DNA of 37,304 bases from Olavius sp. associated proteobacterium Delta 1 (GCA_902749685.1 CACVKW010000280.1:1-37304), one strand, 5' to 3'. Positions 1-8,052 are shown, counted from the stretch's first letter. Made by a program: numbers and translations. The notes: generated by a model from the letters alone, not told the origin.

Positions 1-42
1 ATGCTGGATATCTCTCAGGACACTATCGGTGAATTTCAACGA

Positions 43-70
43 CATCCAGTATCCAGCAACCAGAATCCAG
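43..70. repeat. Degenerate 7-bp tandem repeat (4 units)
   Basis: Four consecutive heptamers, CATCCAG, TATCCAG, CAACCAG and AATCCAG, lie in the gene-free first 163 bases. The period is exactly 7 and the CCAG end of each unit is conserved. A similar array of different phase closes the window (37236-37263). Nothing else is seen in 1-163. Confidence 0.7.
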
Positions 71-163
71 GATCAGTCAATACTTTCAATGGTCTTCATA
101 TCAGCAACTAAGTTGGATTTCAAAATTTTATGCAACTATAGGGTAAATTATGGCGTTTCGCAA

Positions 164-1540
164 TCATGGCATGCGGCCCTGCAAGGCCAGGTAGGCTAAG
201 GCCATCTGCATTTTGGTGCGAAACACCAAATTCGATATCTCCATGGCTTCGTTGATGCCGTGGATGCCGGGGCGTGTCGTGTCCGAATCCGGCGTCAACG
301 GAGCGAAACCATACGTATGGGTGCCCAAAGGACGAACGCAGCGGGAATCCGTAAAACCAACGGTCAGATCCGGAATCATGATGATATCCTGGTCCAGCAC
401 CAGTTCGGTGGAGCGCTTCATCAGATCAACGAAAGCGTCGTCGGCCGGTGAAGAATTGGAAACCGCCCAGATGGCGAGTTCGTAGCTGACGCCGTCCAGA
501 CCGTCAATCAGCTTATCCAGCTCCCGCCGCACATAAGCCTCATCCTGATGGGGCAGCGTGCGGACGTCACAGATCAGGGTGGCACCGGCCGGAATGCTGT
601 TGGACTTGGCACCGGCTGCGGTAACGGTCGGTGTGATCGAAATCCGTGACATCCCCTTTAATTCGCGTGCCAGCCCCTGGTTGGTATTTTCCAGCTCATC
701 CAACAGGCGGTCGATATTTTCCGTCGTTACCGCCTCGGCAACGCCGAACCGGTGCAGATGCTCAAAAACCGGTACACCCAGGTGGATTTCTGCCTCGTTC
801 TGATATTGTTGCAAACGCCTGAGCAGCTCGGACAGTTTGTATAAGGCATTGTCGGCGTACCATGGGCGCGCCCCGTGGGCGCTGCGGCCGGCGAAGGCAA
901 AGCGCGCCTCGATACGGCCTTTCTCTCCGACGGGAAACAGATAGGCCTGCCGGCCATCCACGGTTTTGAGCGGCATGCCGCCGCCCTCGTTCACAGCCCA
1001 GTCCGTGCGGATCTGATCCGGATGATTGGCAGCCAGCCATTGAATACCGTAAAACCCGCCGGATTCCTCGTCTGCGGCAGCGAGCAAACGCAGATTTCCG
1101 TTCAAAGAGACGCCCGCGCGTTTGAGCAGAATCATGGCCATGGACCCGGAGGAGGTCAGGGATTTGCAGTCGTCGCTGCCGCGGCCCCACACCGTGCCGT
1201 CGACGATCTCGCCACTGAACGGCGGATAATCCCACTTGCTTTCATCCTCGACCGGAACCACATCGGTGTGGGACATAAACATCAGGCTGGGTCCGGCCTG
1301 GTTTGCCATATTGGCGATGAGGTTGCCCCGTTCCGGTGCCGATTCCAGGGTAAGGTTGGCAATTCCTTCGGCGTTGAATCGCTGCTCCAGCAGGCGACAA
1401 ACTTCGCTTTCATGGCCGCTGTCCGGCGCGCCGGTATTAACGGATTGAATGCGCACGAGTTCCTGCTGCAGCCCCACTAGTTCATCCGTCGCTTCGTCCA
1501 CCATGTCAAACAGTTTCTTTAAGCCCTGATCGTTGATCAT
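164..1540 (-). CDS. M20 family metallopeptidase (ArgE/DapE/CPG2-like)
   Basis: 458-residue zinc-dependent exopeptidase or amidohydrolase of peptidase family M20, expected to be cytosolic. The metal-binding motif SHTDVVP (His91, Asp93), the bridging-Asp motif GRGSDDCK (Asp124) and the catalytic ADEESGG motif (about residues 156-162) are all present. RSAHGARP, in the middle of the protein, matches the dimerisation-domain His motif. Length fits the family. The ATG is preceded by GGAAAGGAG at good spacing. It stands alone, reading away from the VapBC block. Substrate cannot be told from sequence: M20 members cleave dipeptides, acylated amino acids or acyl-diaminopimelate. Family is certain, specificity is not. 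A second, degenerate M20 gene lies at 9184-9387, but it belongs to the CPG2 branch and is not a copy of this one. Confidence 0.93.
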   Translation of the reverse strand: MINDQGLKKLFDMVDEATDELVGLQQELVRIQSVNTGAPDSGHESEVCRLLEQRFNAEGIANLTLESAPERGNLIANMANQAGPSLMFMSHTDVVPVEDESKWDYPPFSGEIVDGTVWGRGSDDCKSLTSSGSMAMILLKRAGVSLNGNLRLLAAADEESGGFYGIQWLAANHPDQIRTDWAVNEGGGMPLKTVDGRQAYLFPVGEKGRIEARFAFAGRSAHGARPWYADNALYKLSELLRRLQQYQNEAEIHLGVPVFEHLHRFGVAEAVTTENIDRLLDELENTNQGLARELKGMSRISITPTVTAAGAKSNSIPAGATLICDVRTLPHQDEAYVRRELDKLIDGLDGVSYELAIWAVSNSSPADDAFVDLMKRSTELVLDQDIIMIPDLTVGFTDSRCVRPLGTHTYGFAPLTPDSDTTRPGIHGINEAMEISNLVFRTKMQMALAYLALQGRMP

Positions 1541-1689
1541 TTTTGCTCCTTTCCCGTTGTGATATAATTTTCCAAGTTATAAATCGAACGAATCAAGTGT
1601 GCGTCTTGCATATGAAAGATTCCCACTCGTGTAAAATTCAGGTAAAAAGTTATTACTCAATTCGATTAGAAAAGAATTAAACGGGTGCT

Positions 1690-1782
1690 CTATTTAAACT
1701 GACGTCTCCGATCCAGATTGCGATACTGAATTGCTTCTGAGATGTGATCTTCCCTGACACACTGGCTGTATCCCTCAACGAT
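1690..1782 (-). pseudogene. C-terminal tail fragment of a ComM/Mg-chelatase-like ATPase
   Basis: Minus-strand reading from 1782 gives about 30 residues ending in VREDHISEAIQYRNLDRR, followed by a TAG stop at 1690-1692. The pattern HISEAIQYR.LDR is the characteristic extreme C-terminus of YifB/ComM Mg-chelatase-like AAA+ proteins, where it follows the TIADLEG segment. Nothing upstream resembles the rest of that roughly 500-residue protein. This is therefore an isolated fragment between the M20 gene and vapC. The identification rests on a short motif. The remainder of 1541-1809 shows only the M20 leader. Confidence 0.5.
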
Positions 1783-1809
1783 CCATACAATAATTGGATG
1801 GGCGTTTAG

Positions 1810-2229
1810 CTAGTCCATGAAAATTGGAACGTCGGTCTTTTTTGCTGCTATTTTTAGCTGAGTGTCAAGGGTAGCTAGCGAAATGCCTCTTCTCATTGAA
1901 AGATCGAGATAGTTAGCGTCATAACTCGACAAGTTATTTGTTCTGGCCAGAGCCAATAGACCCTTCATCATTCTTTCTGTTCGTTCATACTCAACAACTA
2001 TCGGGAGTTGGGACAATAAAGTTAGAAACCGAACGCTGTCAGCTTCCCTGAGCCGCTTTTTTCGCTCTGCCACTAACAATACATTCACCACCTCTAGAGG
2101 CCAGATCGATGGTACGAAGGCAGTCGACTTTATAAGATGATCCAATACGGCATCTGCATACTGGTTTGTTTCGTCTTTGAAACACCACGACATTACAACA
2201 GAGTTATCAATAACAAAAGCTTCACTCAT
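1810..2229 (-). CDS. vapC: VapC-type PIN-domain toxin RNase
   Basis: 139-residue PIN-domain ribonuclease, toxin of a type II toxin-antitoxin pair. The acidic active-site residues are visible: Asp8 in VIDNSV, Glu46 in WPLEVVN, Asp104 in SSYDANYLDLS and Asp122 in TLDTQL. These are the four carboxylates that bind Mg2+ in PIN nucleases. The ATG starts immediately after the TAA of the upstream antitoxin with no gap, so translation is probably coupled. VapC toxins cleave tRNA or rRNA. The target of this one cannot be predicted. The gene appears intact. Confidence 0.92.
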   Translation of the reverse strand: MSEAFVIDNSVVMSWCFKDETNQYADAVLDHLIKSTAFVPSIWPLEVVNVLLVAERKKRLREADSVRFLTLLSQLPIVVEYERTERMMKGLLALARTNNLSSYDANYLDLSMRRGISLATLDTQLKIAAKKTDVPIFMD

Positions 2230-2469
2230 TTATCGCCTGCCTTCGTTTATCATTTTAGGGATAGAGAGCGCATCGAGGGTATGTTTATCGCGCAATTTGC
2301 GGATTTCAGCGATAACTGATTTGGTGTCGAACGTTTTCTCAGGATCAGGTGGTTGCAGCACGGCGACAGGAACACCATGCTTGGTGATTGTTATGCGCTC
2401 TCCCTTAAGGACCCGATCAAGCAATTTGGGAAGATGTGTTTTGGCTTCATATGCACCGACAGTTTCCAT
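2230..2469 (-). CDS. vapB: Phd/YefM-type antitoxin of the VapC toxin
   Basis: 79-residue antitoxin and DNA-binding repressor. The N-terminal YEAKTHLPKLLDRV...GERITITKHGVPVAVL pattern is the Phd/YefM fold that binds operator DNA. The charged C-terminal half would wrap the toxin. The ATG at 2469 is chosen because AAGGAG lies 6 nt upstream. An in-frame TTG six bases further upstream sits inside that spacer and is unlikely. A promoter with overlapping repeats lies directly upstream (2480-2526), as expected for an autoregulated toxin-antitoxin operon. Confidence 0.9.
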   Translation of the reverse strand: METVGAYEAKTHLPKLLDRVLKGERITITKHGVPVAVLQPPDPEKTFDTKSVIAEIRKLRDKHTLDALSIPKMINEGRR

Positions 2470-2479
2470 AACCAACTCC

Positions 2480-2526
2480 TTAGACTAGTTTTAGACCAGT
2501 CTAACACATGGTGATTCATCAATCAA
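2480..2526 (-). promoter_or_regulatory. vapBC promoter with overlapping TTAGAC operator
   Basis: On the minus strand, TTGATT (2521-2526) and TAGACT (2498-2503) are separated by 17 bp, a plausible sigma-70 promoter. The -10 lies inside the inverted repeat TTAGACCAGTCTAA (2491-2504), and another TTAGAC half-site sits at 2480-2485. This is the layout expected for repression by the VapBC complex. The site was read by eye only. Confidence 0.55.
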
Positions 2527-2694
2527 TGCCCCAATTGGGGTTTATTTGATAATTTCCAATACGAAGAAAATATAGCGCCCTCCATGTCCGCCCCCTGTGC
2601 CTATTGGAATTATACACCTCAACTGGCACAGATTAACCAGTTTATTGATTTGCTGATAAACGTAACGGAATAAGGGGATGCCGGTGCAGAACGC

Positions 2695-3099
2695 ATGTTG
2701 CTTTTTTTGCTTAACGGGCCGGCTTATGCCGACTTTGAATCCGAGGTGATAGATCTGGTCAAAGTTGACATACCCGGCAGCAGCACGACCCTCACGATTT
2801 TTCTGCCGGAGCCCATGTCCCAGGACTGCAAACGGTATAAATACAGCCAGAGCCGGGGCTGGTATGACTGCAGTTCACACGTATCGCTCAACGGCGATCG
2901 AACCCGGCTGAGCAAAACCCTGCTAGACGGCGGCACGGGTGACGACGACGGTCAGCAAAACGGAGTCATCGAAGATCAGTCGGCACCCGGCACTGCGGGT
3001 CTTGCCGCCGTTTCAGGTTCGACGGGCAGCAGCGGCGGCGGAGGAGGGGACTGCTTCATCGGCACCCTGGGTGAAGAATTCAAATGGTGGCGGTTTTAA
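2695..3099 (+). pseudogene. C-terminal fragment of a secreted choice-of-anchor-U protein
   Basis: 134 codons with no recognisable start of a full protein. The motif series KRYKYSQSRGWYDCSSH, LNGDRTRLSKTLLDGGTGDDDG, then NGVIED is typical of the choice-of-anchor U domain found at the end of large surface proteins. It is followed by a Gly/Ser-rich linker and DCFIGT, which resembles the CFIATA-type C-terminal sorting signal. The hydrophobic segment and basic tail that should follow are missing, and the reading frame ends a few residues later. A TAA stop lies eight codons before the first ATG. Upstream sequence (2527-2694) holds no matching N-terminal part. I read it as the leftover end of a deleted surface-protein gene. 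A short expressed secreted protein is possible but less likely. Confidence 0.5.
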
Positions 3100-3290
3100 G
3101 AACCGGCGCCAAGAAATTGACGATCAAAATTCTAAGATTGTAACCAGTCAAAATTATTAAGTAAATTAATTAATTTGATGCCTGACCGCATCGCGGAAGC
3201 GGGCTTTAGATTGAAGATTTTCTATGACCTTTTAGGATTTGAGATAGATTGTCGGTGTCTCGCACAATTTCTGGAAAATCTTCCCACTGC

Positions 3291-3566
3291 TTAAACAGAT
3301 CTTTTTAAGCTGCCAAAGTAGGAGGGCGTGCCGAGAACAATGGCGTCGGCCGCCATCAGCTTCGGATAAAAGGGCTTGAGATCATCGTCAAGCTTGCACA
3401 AATTGTCGTCCGCACAAAGATGGGCGCAGGCCCTGCAGGGCGAATAGGATAACTTCGTGAGATTGACAAACTCTGACTGTTCAGCGCTGTGGTCCAAGAT
3501 GTATTGAACCATCCTGTCGATATTTCCGCCGGTGACCGGACTGCTGCTGAAACCTAAAATTGACAT
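3291..3566 (-). pseudogene. Truncated Fe-S-type flavodoxin-fold reductase, N-terminal part
   Basis: 91 codons of an NADPH-dependent FMN-reductase/iron-sulfur-flavoprotein-type gene. The start MSILGFSSSP at 3566 has GAGGGGAGGA just upstream, so it is preferred to the in-frame start 8 codons earlier. Visible features are the FMN-phosphate loop GFSSSPVTGGN, a cysteine cluster CRACAHLCADDNLC in the cluster-binding insertion, and the flavin-binding GTPSYFGS. The frame stops four residues after that motif, so the C-terminal half of this usually 180-200-residue protein is absent. At the break is a run of five A. A one-base shift there would continue the frame for about 30 residues, but that extension is not recognisable flavodoxin sequence. 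Confidence 0.65.
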
Positions 3567-3601
3567 TGGGTCCTCCCCTCTTTTGAACAAGAAAACGGGA
3601 A

Positions 3602-4330
3602 TCAGAAAATGAGCTGATAACGGGTTCCGGCTTTTTGACCTAATTTTTGAATAAATTCCTTTTTTGTCAGGGTCTGCAGAGCGTATTGAAACGTTCGACG
3701 CGGCCTGGCGATATCCTTTTCGATATCAGAAACCTTCAACCGTTTCTCAGGACTGGATTTAAAGCAATTCAAAACGGCCAGAGCTGATTCGGAAAGCTTT
3801 TGCAGCAAGGCATAGCGGTTACGATACACCTCGATATCAAATAAAGACGACCGCAGTATCTTAATAAAGAACCATGCCAGGGGCTCGATGTTGTACTTTT
3901 GGAGGTCGTCAAGAAATTTTCCTTCCGAGCACTGGTGCAGCCTAATGTAGTATAGAGATCGGTTTTGTTCAATATGCCTGTCGATTGTAATATACGGCGT
4001 TATTTCCTTTATGTATTTATCATCAGATTGGAGCAACGCCAGAATAAAGAGAACTCGCCCTAGCCGACCATTGCCGTCCTGGAAAGGGTGAATCGCCAAG
4101 AACCGAAATACAAACTCGGTCGCAACCAATAAAGGCCAGGCATTTTCGCGAATGTTTAAATTATACCAATCCACAAGTTCTGACATTGCGATGCCCGTAA
4201 TGATCCCCGGCGGAGATGGATCCAGCACCACCCGGTGTTCACCGGTTTGGTGATTAATAAAAGTAACCCGATTAGGGGATTTCTTATACCCACCGGCAAA
4301 ATTGGCTGCCTGGGGATAATACCGGAGCAA
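3602..4330 (-). CDS. Fic-domain AMP-transferase, 5'-truncated
   Basis: 242 residues containing an intact Fic catalytic motif HPFQDGNGRLGR (His81), the flap segment GGYKKSPNRV and a C-terminal winged-helix-like region (about residues 170-242). Fic enzymes transfer AMP from ATP to hydroxyl groups of target proteins. Family members of this type are about 370 residues with an N-terminal Fic_N domain carrying the (S/T)xxxE(G/N) inhibitory helix, and that part is missing here. The only start is a TTG at 4330 with no good ribosome site. Homologous sequence (LTEAIIRGLHHD) continues in frame upstream to about 4366 before a TAA at 4391-4393. The gene is therefore probably broken. If translated, it would lack the usual self-inhibition. 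Confidence 0.75.
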   Translation of the reverse strand: MLRYYPQAANFAGGYKKSPNRVTFINHQTGEHRVVLDPSPPGIITGIAMSELVDWYNLNIRENAWPLLVATEFVFRFLAIHPFQDGNGRLGRVLFILALLQSDDKYIKEITPYITIDRHIEQNRSLYYIRLHQCSEGKFLDDLQKYNIEPLAWFFIKILRSSLFDIEVYRNRYALLQKLSESALAVLNCFKSSPEKRLKVSDIEKDIARPRRTFQYALQTLTKKEFIQKLGQKAGTRYQLIF

Positions 4331-4371
4331 ATCATGATGCAGACCTCGAATTATAGCCTCGGTTAAAGCAA

Positions 4372-4413
4372 ATGCGCAATAAATTTTTATTTATATTGCG
4401 CATTATTGCGCAA
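4372..4413 (-). promoter_or_regulatory. 10-bp operator-like array at the broken 5' end of fic
   Basis: On the plus strand TATTGCGCAT (4394-4403) is followed directly by TATTGCGCAA (4404-4413), and an exact inverted copy ATGCGCAATA lies at 4372-4381. Two direct copies one helical turn apart plus one inverted copy resemble the operator of a winged-helix repressor. The array sits exactly where the Fic reading frame is interrupted. The same arrangement with another core sequence precedes the second fic remnant (19361-19442). The remaining sequence, 4414-4655, shows nothing I can identify. Confidence 0.5.
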
Positions 4414-4655
4414 CCAGATTTAAACGCATTATATAAGGATGAGCGGCGGTGGCGCCCCCCTTTAGTTTCTAAGCTACAAGAGGGCAGGCAGGTGAAAACG
4501 AAAGGCGCAGGGCGCATGGCATACGGCGCACGGAAGGGCGTATTAAAAGGCGGGGAGGTCCATTAAATTTCCCCTCATTTATACACAGTATGGCTGATAT
4601 TATCTGAGGATAAACGGAACGTACTTGGGTCGAATATCCTTTACAGACGGAAATT

Positions 4656-6509
4656 TTATTTCAAATGCTCTTCCGTATACAAGGACAGCTCGATCATTCG
4701 TTCAAGAAGTTCGTTTGTCTGCAGCCCTGAAAAATTGTGGCGAACGAGTTCCTTGCAAAACAGGCGGCAAATATAGCGCAGCTTGCGGCCTTTCTGTTTG
4801 CCGGCATATACAAAGTCCCTGTGCCCGTTGTTGATGACAACCACGTTCTTTTCCTCATCGTATCGCGAACGCCACATTTCACCCGGCGCCCGACGATAGG
4901 TATACCCGGGAAGCCCCTTATTCGCTTTTCCCGTATTGGATGATTGATCCATGAGAGAATCGGTGACCGTTATCATGGCCTCATCCCTGCAGGCCTTATC
5001 CCCCTGCCGAACGATCACCTCCAATGTTGTCAGGCAAGGTTCCGGAGGTGCAATGAAGGTGGTCGATTCACGGTGATTCTCATCTAGATGGCCTTCTCCA
5101 TCCATTATATTCCACTGGTATACCAGGTTTTCCAAAACGATCCTTCGGGAGCGATCCCTGCAGATAACACGGTATTTTTTGCGCTTGTCAACCGAAACGA
5201 CGCTCGATTTAGGAGAAATCAGTACGCTGAACAACGGACCGGCATATTCGAAAAACTGTTTTTGGCTGCTGTCATTGTCAAGCAGCTCCGGCACATCTTC
5301 AGGGTTCTCACTTTCACGGTCGATTTTCTGACGGGAATCTCCACGGATGGATCCGCTGGAAAAAAGACGCCCCGATTTATTTTGAGTTTTTTCGCCATAA
5401 ATATCAAACCAGTCATATTCCTCTTGCGGAAGCCGTAAAAATGCCTCTTTGAGAGCGCGCTGGACCCTGCGCAGAACCTGGCGGCTGGACCGCTCCTCCT
5501 CAGCCTTGCGCTGTTCTTCAATGATTTTTTGAAGGTGTTTTTCAACCGGAACCATTGCCCGGCATAAAGCGTCAAAACGATCATCACGAATAATGCCATG
5601 GCGCGTTCCCGGGGTGAGAGATAAATACGGCACATCCGCAATACCCTGGAGATATCCGGCCGTCCAGGGCTCTTTTTCAAAGTGGTCCAGTTCAGTAATC
5701 GAAGGCAAGACTCGCGTACCGCGTCGATACAGGCCAACGCGGTTTACGGAAGCCGGATCGTTGAGATAAATTTCAAGATAAATATCACCCTGTTCGGTTT
5801 CAGCCGGCTTGAGATTATGGAGCAGTCGTCCAGTGAATTGCCGTGGGACCACAACAAACTCACTGCGGCCGGTTCGATCAATAACTTTGACCGTCACCGC
5901 TGTCTCTTTGATGCGGTCCCGGAGTTCAGACGCAAGATAGCGTTGAATTTTTTCGCCCGTTAAAGACCGTAGACCCGGCAGTAGGGGATAGATCGTCATG
6001 TCAGTCCCCTTGAACGGAAGCAATATCCGCTTCTTCAAGACCGCAAAATCCGGCGAATCCTTGGCCATGGTCATCTGGTATGGTTTACCATCAGCGCCGC
6101 AACAGGTCATGCTGAGGTTCTGGCCTACGGTCCAGAAACTAAGAAGACCAATACCGAATTCTCCCTGAATCCCTTTGGCTCCCCTTGACTTGAACTGTCT
6201 CTTGATAGAATCACAGATATGGGTCGCTACGCGGCGAAAATCCGGCAAACCCTGTTCATCCCTTGGAATGCCCTCGCCATCATCGCTGATTTTGAGATAG
6301 AAGGCTCCCTTTTTTTTACCCCTGACAATGACGATTTGTTTTGCCCGTGCATCAATGCTGTTTTCCACAAACTCGGCCACTGCCTTTAAGGGATTGGCTT
6401 GAGAATTGGCGATGATACTGATGGCGTTCCAGTGATCTGCAATTCGCAGCTTGCCGGCACGCACGCCCTTATTTTTCTTTTTTCTTGTAGATCCAGCCAT
6501 TGCTGACAT
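4656..6509 (-). CDS. GHKL-type (Hsp90/MORC-like) ATPase
   Basis: 617 residues. The N-terminal Bergerat ATP-binding fold is clear: N-box EFVENSIDA (Glu46-Ala54), G1 box DDGEGI (76-81) and G2 box GEFGIGLLSFW (about 116-126). An S5-like second domain follows. A charged helical segment (about 325-360, EEQRKAEEERSSRQVLRRVQ) leads into a beta-rich region and a C-terminal domain without a family I can name. Soluble, with no signal or membrane segment. GHKL ATPases of this layout act as ATP-gated clamps (Hsp90, MutL, MORC). Which role applies here is unknown. The start has only a weak GGA element; an alternative Met lies three codons in. Lies downstream of asnA, 228 bp away, with VapBC and Fic debris on the other side. 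Confidence 0.8.
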   Translation of the reverse strand: MSAMAGSTRKKKNKGVRAGKLRIADHWNAISIIANSQANPLKAVAEFVENSIDARAKQIVIVRGKKKGAFYLKISDDGEGIPRDEQGLPDFRRVATHICDSIKRQFKSRGAKGIQGEFGIGLLSFWTVGQNLSMTCCGADGKPYQMTMAKDSPDFAVLKKRILLPFKGTDMTIYPLLPGLRSLTGEKIQRYLASELRDRIKETAVTVKVIDRTGRSEFVVVPRQFTGRLLHNLKPAETEQGDIYLEIYLNDPASVNRVGLYRRGTRVLPSITELDHFEKEPWTAGYLQGIADVPYLSLTPGTRHGIIRDDRFDALCRAMVPVEKHLQKIIEEQRKAEEERSSRQVLRRVQRALKEAFLRLPQEEYDWFDIYGEKTQNKSGRLFSSGSIRGDSRQKIDRESENPEDVPELLDNDSSQKQFFEYAGPLFSVLISPKSSVVSVDKRKKYRVICRDRSRRIVLENLVYQWNIMDGEGHLDENHRESTTFIAPPEPCLTTLEVIVRQGDKACRDEAMITVTDSLMDQSSNTGKANKGLPGYTYRRAPGEMWRSRYDEEKNVVVINNGHRDFVYAGKQKGRKLRYICRLFCKELVRHNFSGLQTNELLERMIELSLYTEEHLK

Positions 6510-6549
6510 CAGTTCCGTTGCGAGGGTCCCAGTTTCAAGAATTGCCTTT

Positions 6550-6648
6550 TTAGATGTTCCCAGCCTTTTTGCCTGCCTGGTAATCCGGTAGGCTTTCTTC
6601 TACCCATTTTTCGTAAGCGGGTTTGTACGCATCAAGATCAATCGGCAT
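6550..6648 (-). CDS. Possible 32-residue small ORF between asnA and the GHKL gene
   Basis: A minus-strand ATG at 6646-6648 opens 32 codons beginning MPIDLDAYKPAYEKWVEES and ending GKKAGNI, TAA at 6550-6552. It is acidic, helical in character and lies in the same direction as its neighbours, 40 bp before the GHKL start. There is no clear ribosome-binding site and I recognise no family. It could be a real small protein or the remnant of a larger one, because the frame stays open upstream of the ATG for about 20 codons. Confidence 0.25.
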   Translation of the reverse strand: MPIDLDAYKPAYEKWVEESLPDYQAGKKAGNI

Positions 6649-6737
6649 GGGCTTTACTTTGCTTATGCATTGTTGGTTGTCAGATCTATAATTTGCAGCC
6701 CCTGAGAAGCGGAATTCTTTAGGGGGAGCTGTTCGGT

Positions 6738-7868
6738 CTATTCCAGGACATTAATGTTTTTTTGCGCGCATATGTCCTTGAGAATTTTGGGCCACACCGT
6801 TACACTTACCTCGCCCAGATGGGCCGTGCGCAACAGGTACATGTAGGTTCTGGATTGTCCGATGCCGCCCCCGATGCTCAATGGAATCTCATCGTTGAGA
6901 AGGGCCTGATGGTAGGGCAGGCTGAGAAAATCCTCCTGGCCCGACATCTTGAGCTGGATCTTGAGAGTTTCCTTGGTGACCCGGATGCCCATCGAGGTCA
7001 GCTCGTGGCGTCGTTTGGTAACCGGGTTCCACACCAGGATATCACCGTTTAGCCCATGGTACTGCTCCCCATTGTTGACGATGGTCTCCGTGACCCAGTC
7101 GTCGTAATCGGCAGCGCGCATCTCGTGCGGGTAACCGTCTTTTAACACCGAGCCAATGCCGATAATAAAAAGCGCCGGGGCGTGTTCCAAAAGGGTCCGG
7201 GTCTCCCGTTGTTTACGCGGCAGATCCGGATACATATTCAGCATTTCTTCGGCATGCAGAAATTTGATTTCCTCGGGGAAGTCGGGGTATCTGGAAGTTT
7301 TGAGCTGCGGGAACATCTCCTGTGCCATCCGGCCGGCTTCCCAGATGACCTTCCAGATCTTGCAAACAATGTCCTTGAGGAATTCAAGGGTGCGATCTTC
7401 TTTGGTGATAACGCGCTCCCAATCCCACTGGTCCACATAGGCGCTGTGGTCATGGTCCAAAAAGTAATCCTTGCGCACAGCCTTCATGTCGGTGCATAGG
7501 CCTTGGCCCACTTTGCAGTCAAACTGTTTCAGCGCCATGCGTTTCCACTTCGTGGCCGCCTGAACCACCTGGGCGGTGATGGGTTTGTCGAGTCCCAGTC
7601 CGCACGGGAACTCCACCGGGGTGCGCGAGCCATCGCGGTCAAGGTAATCATTGACGCCACTGTCCCGGTCAACGATCAGGGGGACCTGGACCATTTGCAG
7701 GTTGAGTTCTTTGCACAAATTCTCCTCGATGTAGCTTTTGACGGCAAAGACGGCCTGCATCGTTTCCATTGGGGACAGCAGGGGTTCATAGTCGTCGGGC
7801 AGCTCTTGCTTTAAGTCGTCATAGTTGCCGATTCCCGGCCCTGCCAGGTCTGCTTTTTTATCTGCCAT
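6738..7868 (-). CDS. asnA: Aspartate--ammonia ligase (asparagine synthetase A)
   Basis: 376 residues. Cytosolic enzyme making asparagine from aspartate, ammonia and ATP (products AMP and PPi), related to class II aminoacyl-tRNA synthetases. The signature blocks of AsnA are all present in order: KWKRMALKQFDCKVGQG, YVDQWDWERVI, RAADYDDW, LNGDILVWNPVTKRRHELTS and IGGGIGQSRTYMYLL. E. coli AsnA is 330 residues. The excess is an N-terminal extension of about 40 residues (MADKKADLAGPGIGNYDD...) without known function. The ATG has GGAGGTCATCA directly upstream. Dependence on free ammonia fits an anaerobe with ample ammonium. Confidence 0.97.
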   Translation of the reverse strand: MADKKADLAGPGIGNYDDLKQELPDDYEPLLSPMETMQAVFAVKSYIEENLCKELNLQMVQVPLIVDRDSGVNDYLDRDGSRTPVEFPCGLGLDKPITAQVVQAATKWKRMALKQFDCKVGQGLCTDMKAVRKDYFLDHDHSAYVDQWDWERVITKEDRTLEFLKDIVCKIWKVIWEAGRMAQEMFPQLKTSRYPDFPEEIKFLHAEEMLNMYPDLPRKQRETRTLLEHAPALFIIGIGSVLKDGYPHEMRAADYDDWVTETIVNNGEQYHGLNGDILVWNPVTKRRHELTSMGIRVTKETLKIQLKMSGQEDFLSLPYHQALLNDEIPLSIGGGIGQSRTYMYLLRTAHLGEVSVTVWPKILKDICAQKNINVLE

Positions 7869-8013
7869 TGATGACCTCCTCGGTTAAGATGATGTTCATT
7901 GCCGGAGCCTGCTGGTGACTGACGCCACCGGCAGACCACCCGCCGGAATCGCCAGCCAAAGTCCACCGCCAGCCCGGTAGGGCTCAAGTACCCCGTTCAA
8001 TACCGTCCCGCAT

Positions 8014-8052
8014 GAAAATAGAAGCGGGAAGCCATATTTGCAGGCTCCCGCT
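8014..8052 (-). terminator. Rho-independent terminator after the hydrolase gene
   Basis: On the minus strand AGCGGGAGCC (8043-8052) pairs with GGCTTCCCGCT (8023-8033), with one bulged T, a 9-nt loop and a following TCTATTTTC. It lies 10 bp beyond the stop of the alpha/beta hydrolase, in the right orientation to end that transcript before asnA. Confidence 0.7.

Noticed and set aside
43..70. CRISPR array
   Set aside because: Repeats are 7 bp without spacers. No array with 20-40-bp repeats and unique spacers is visible anywhere in the window.
2529..2540. CCCCAATTGGGG palindrome followed by TTTATTT as a terminator
   Set aside because: No plus-strand gene precedes it, and the palindrome leaves too few bases for a normal loop.
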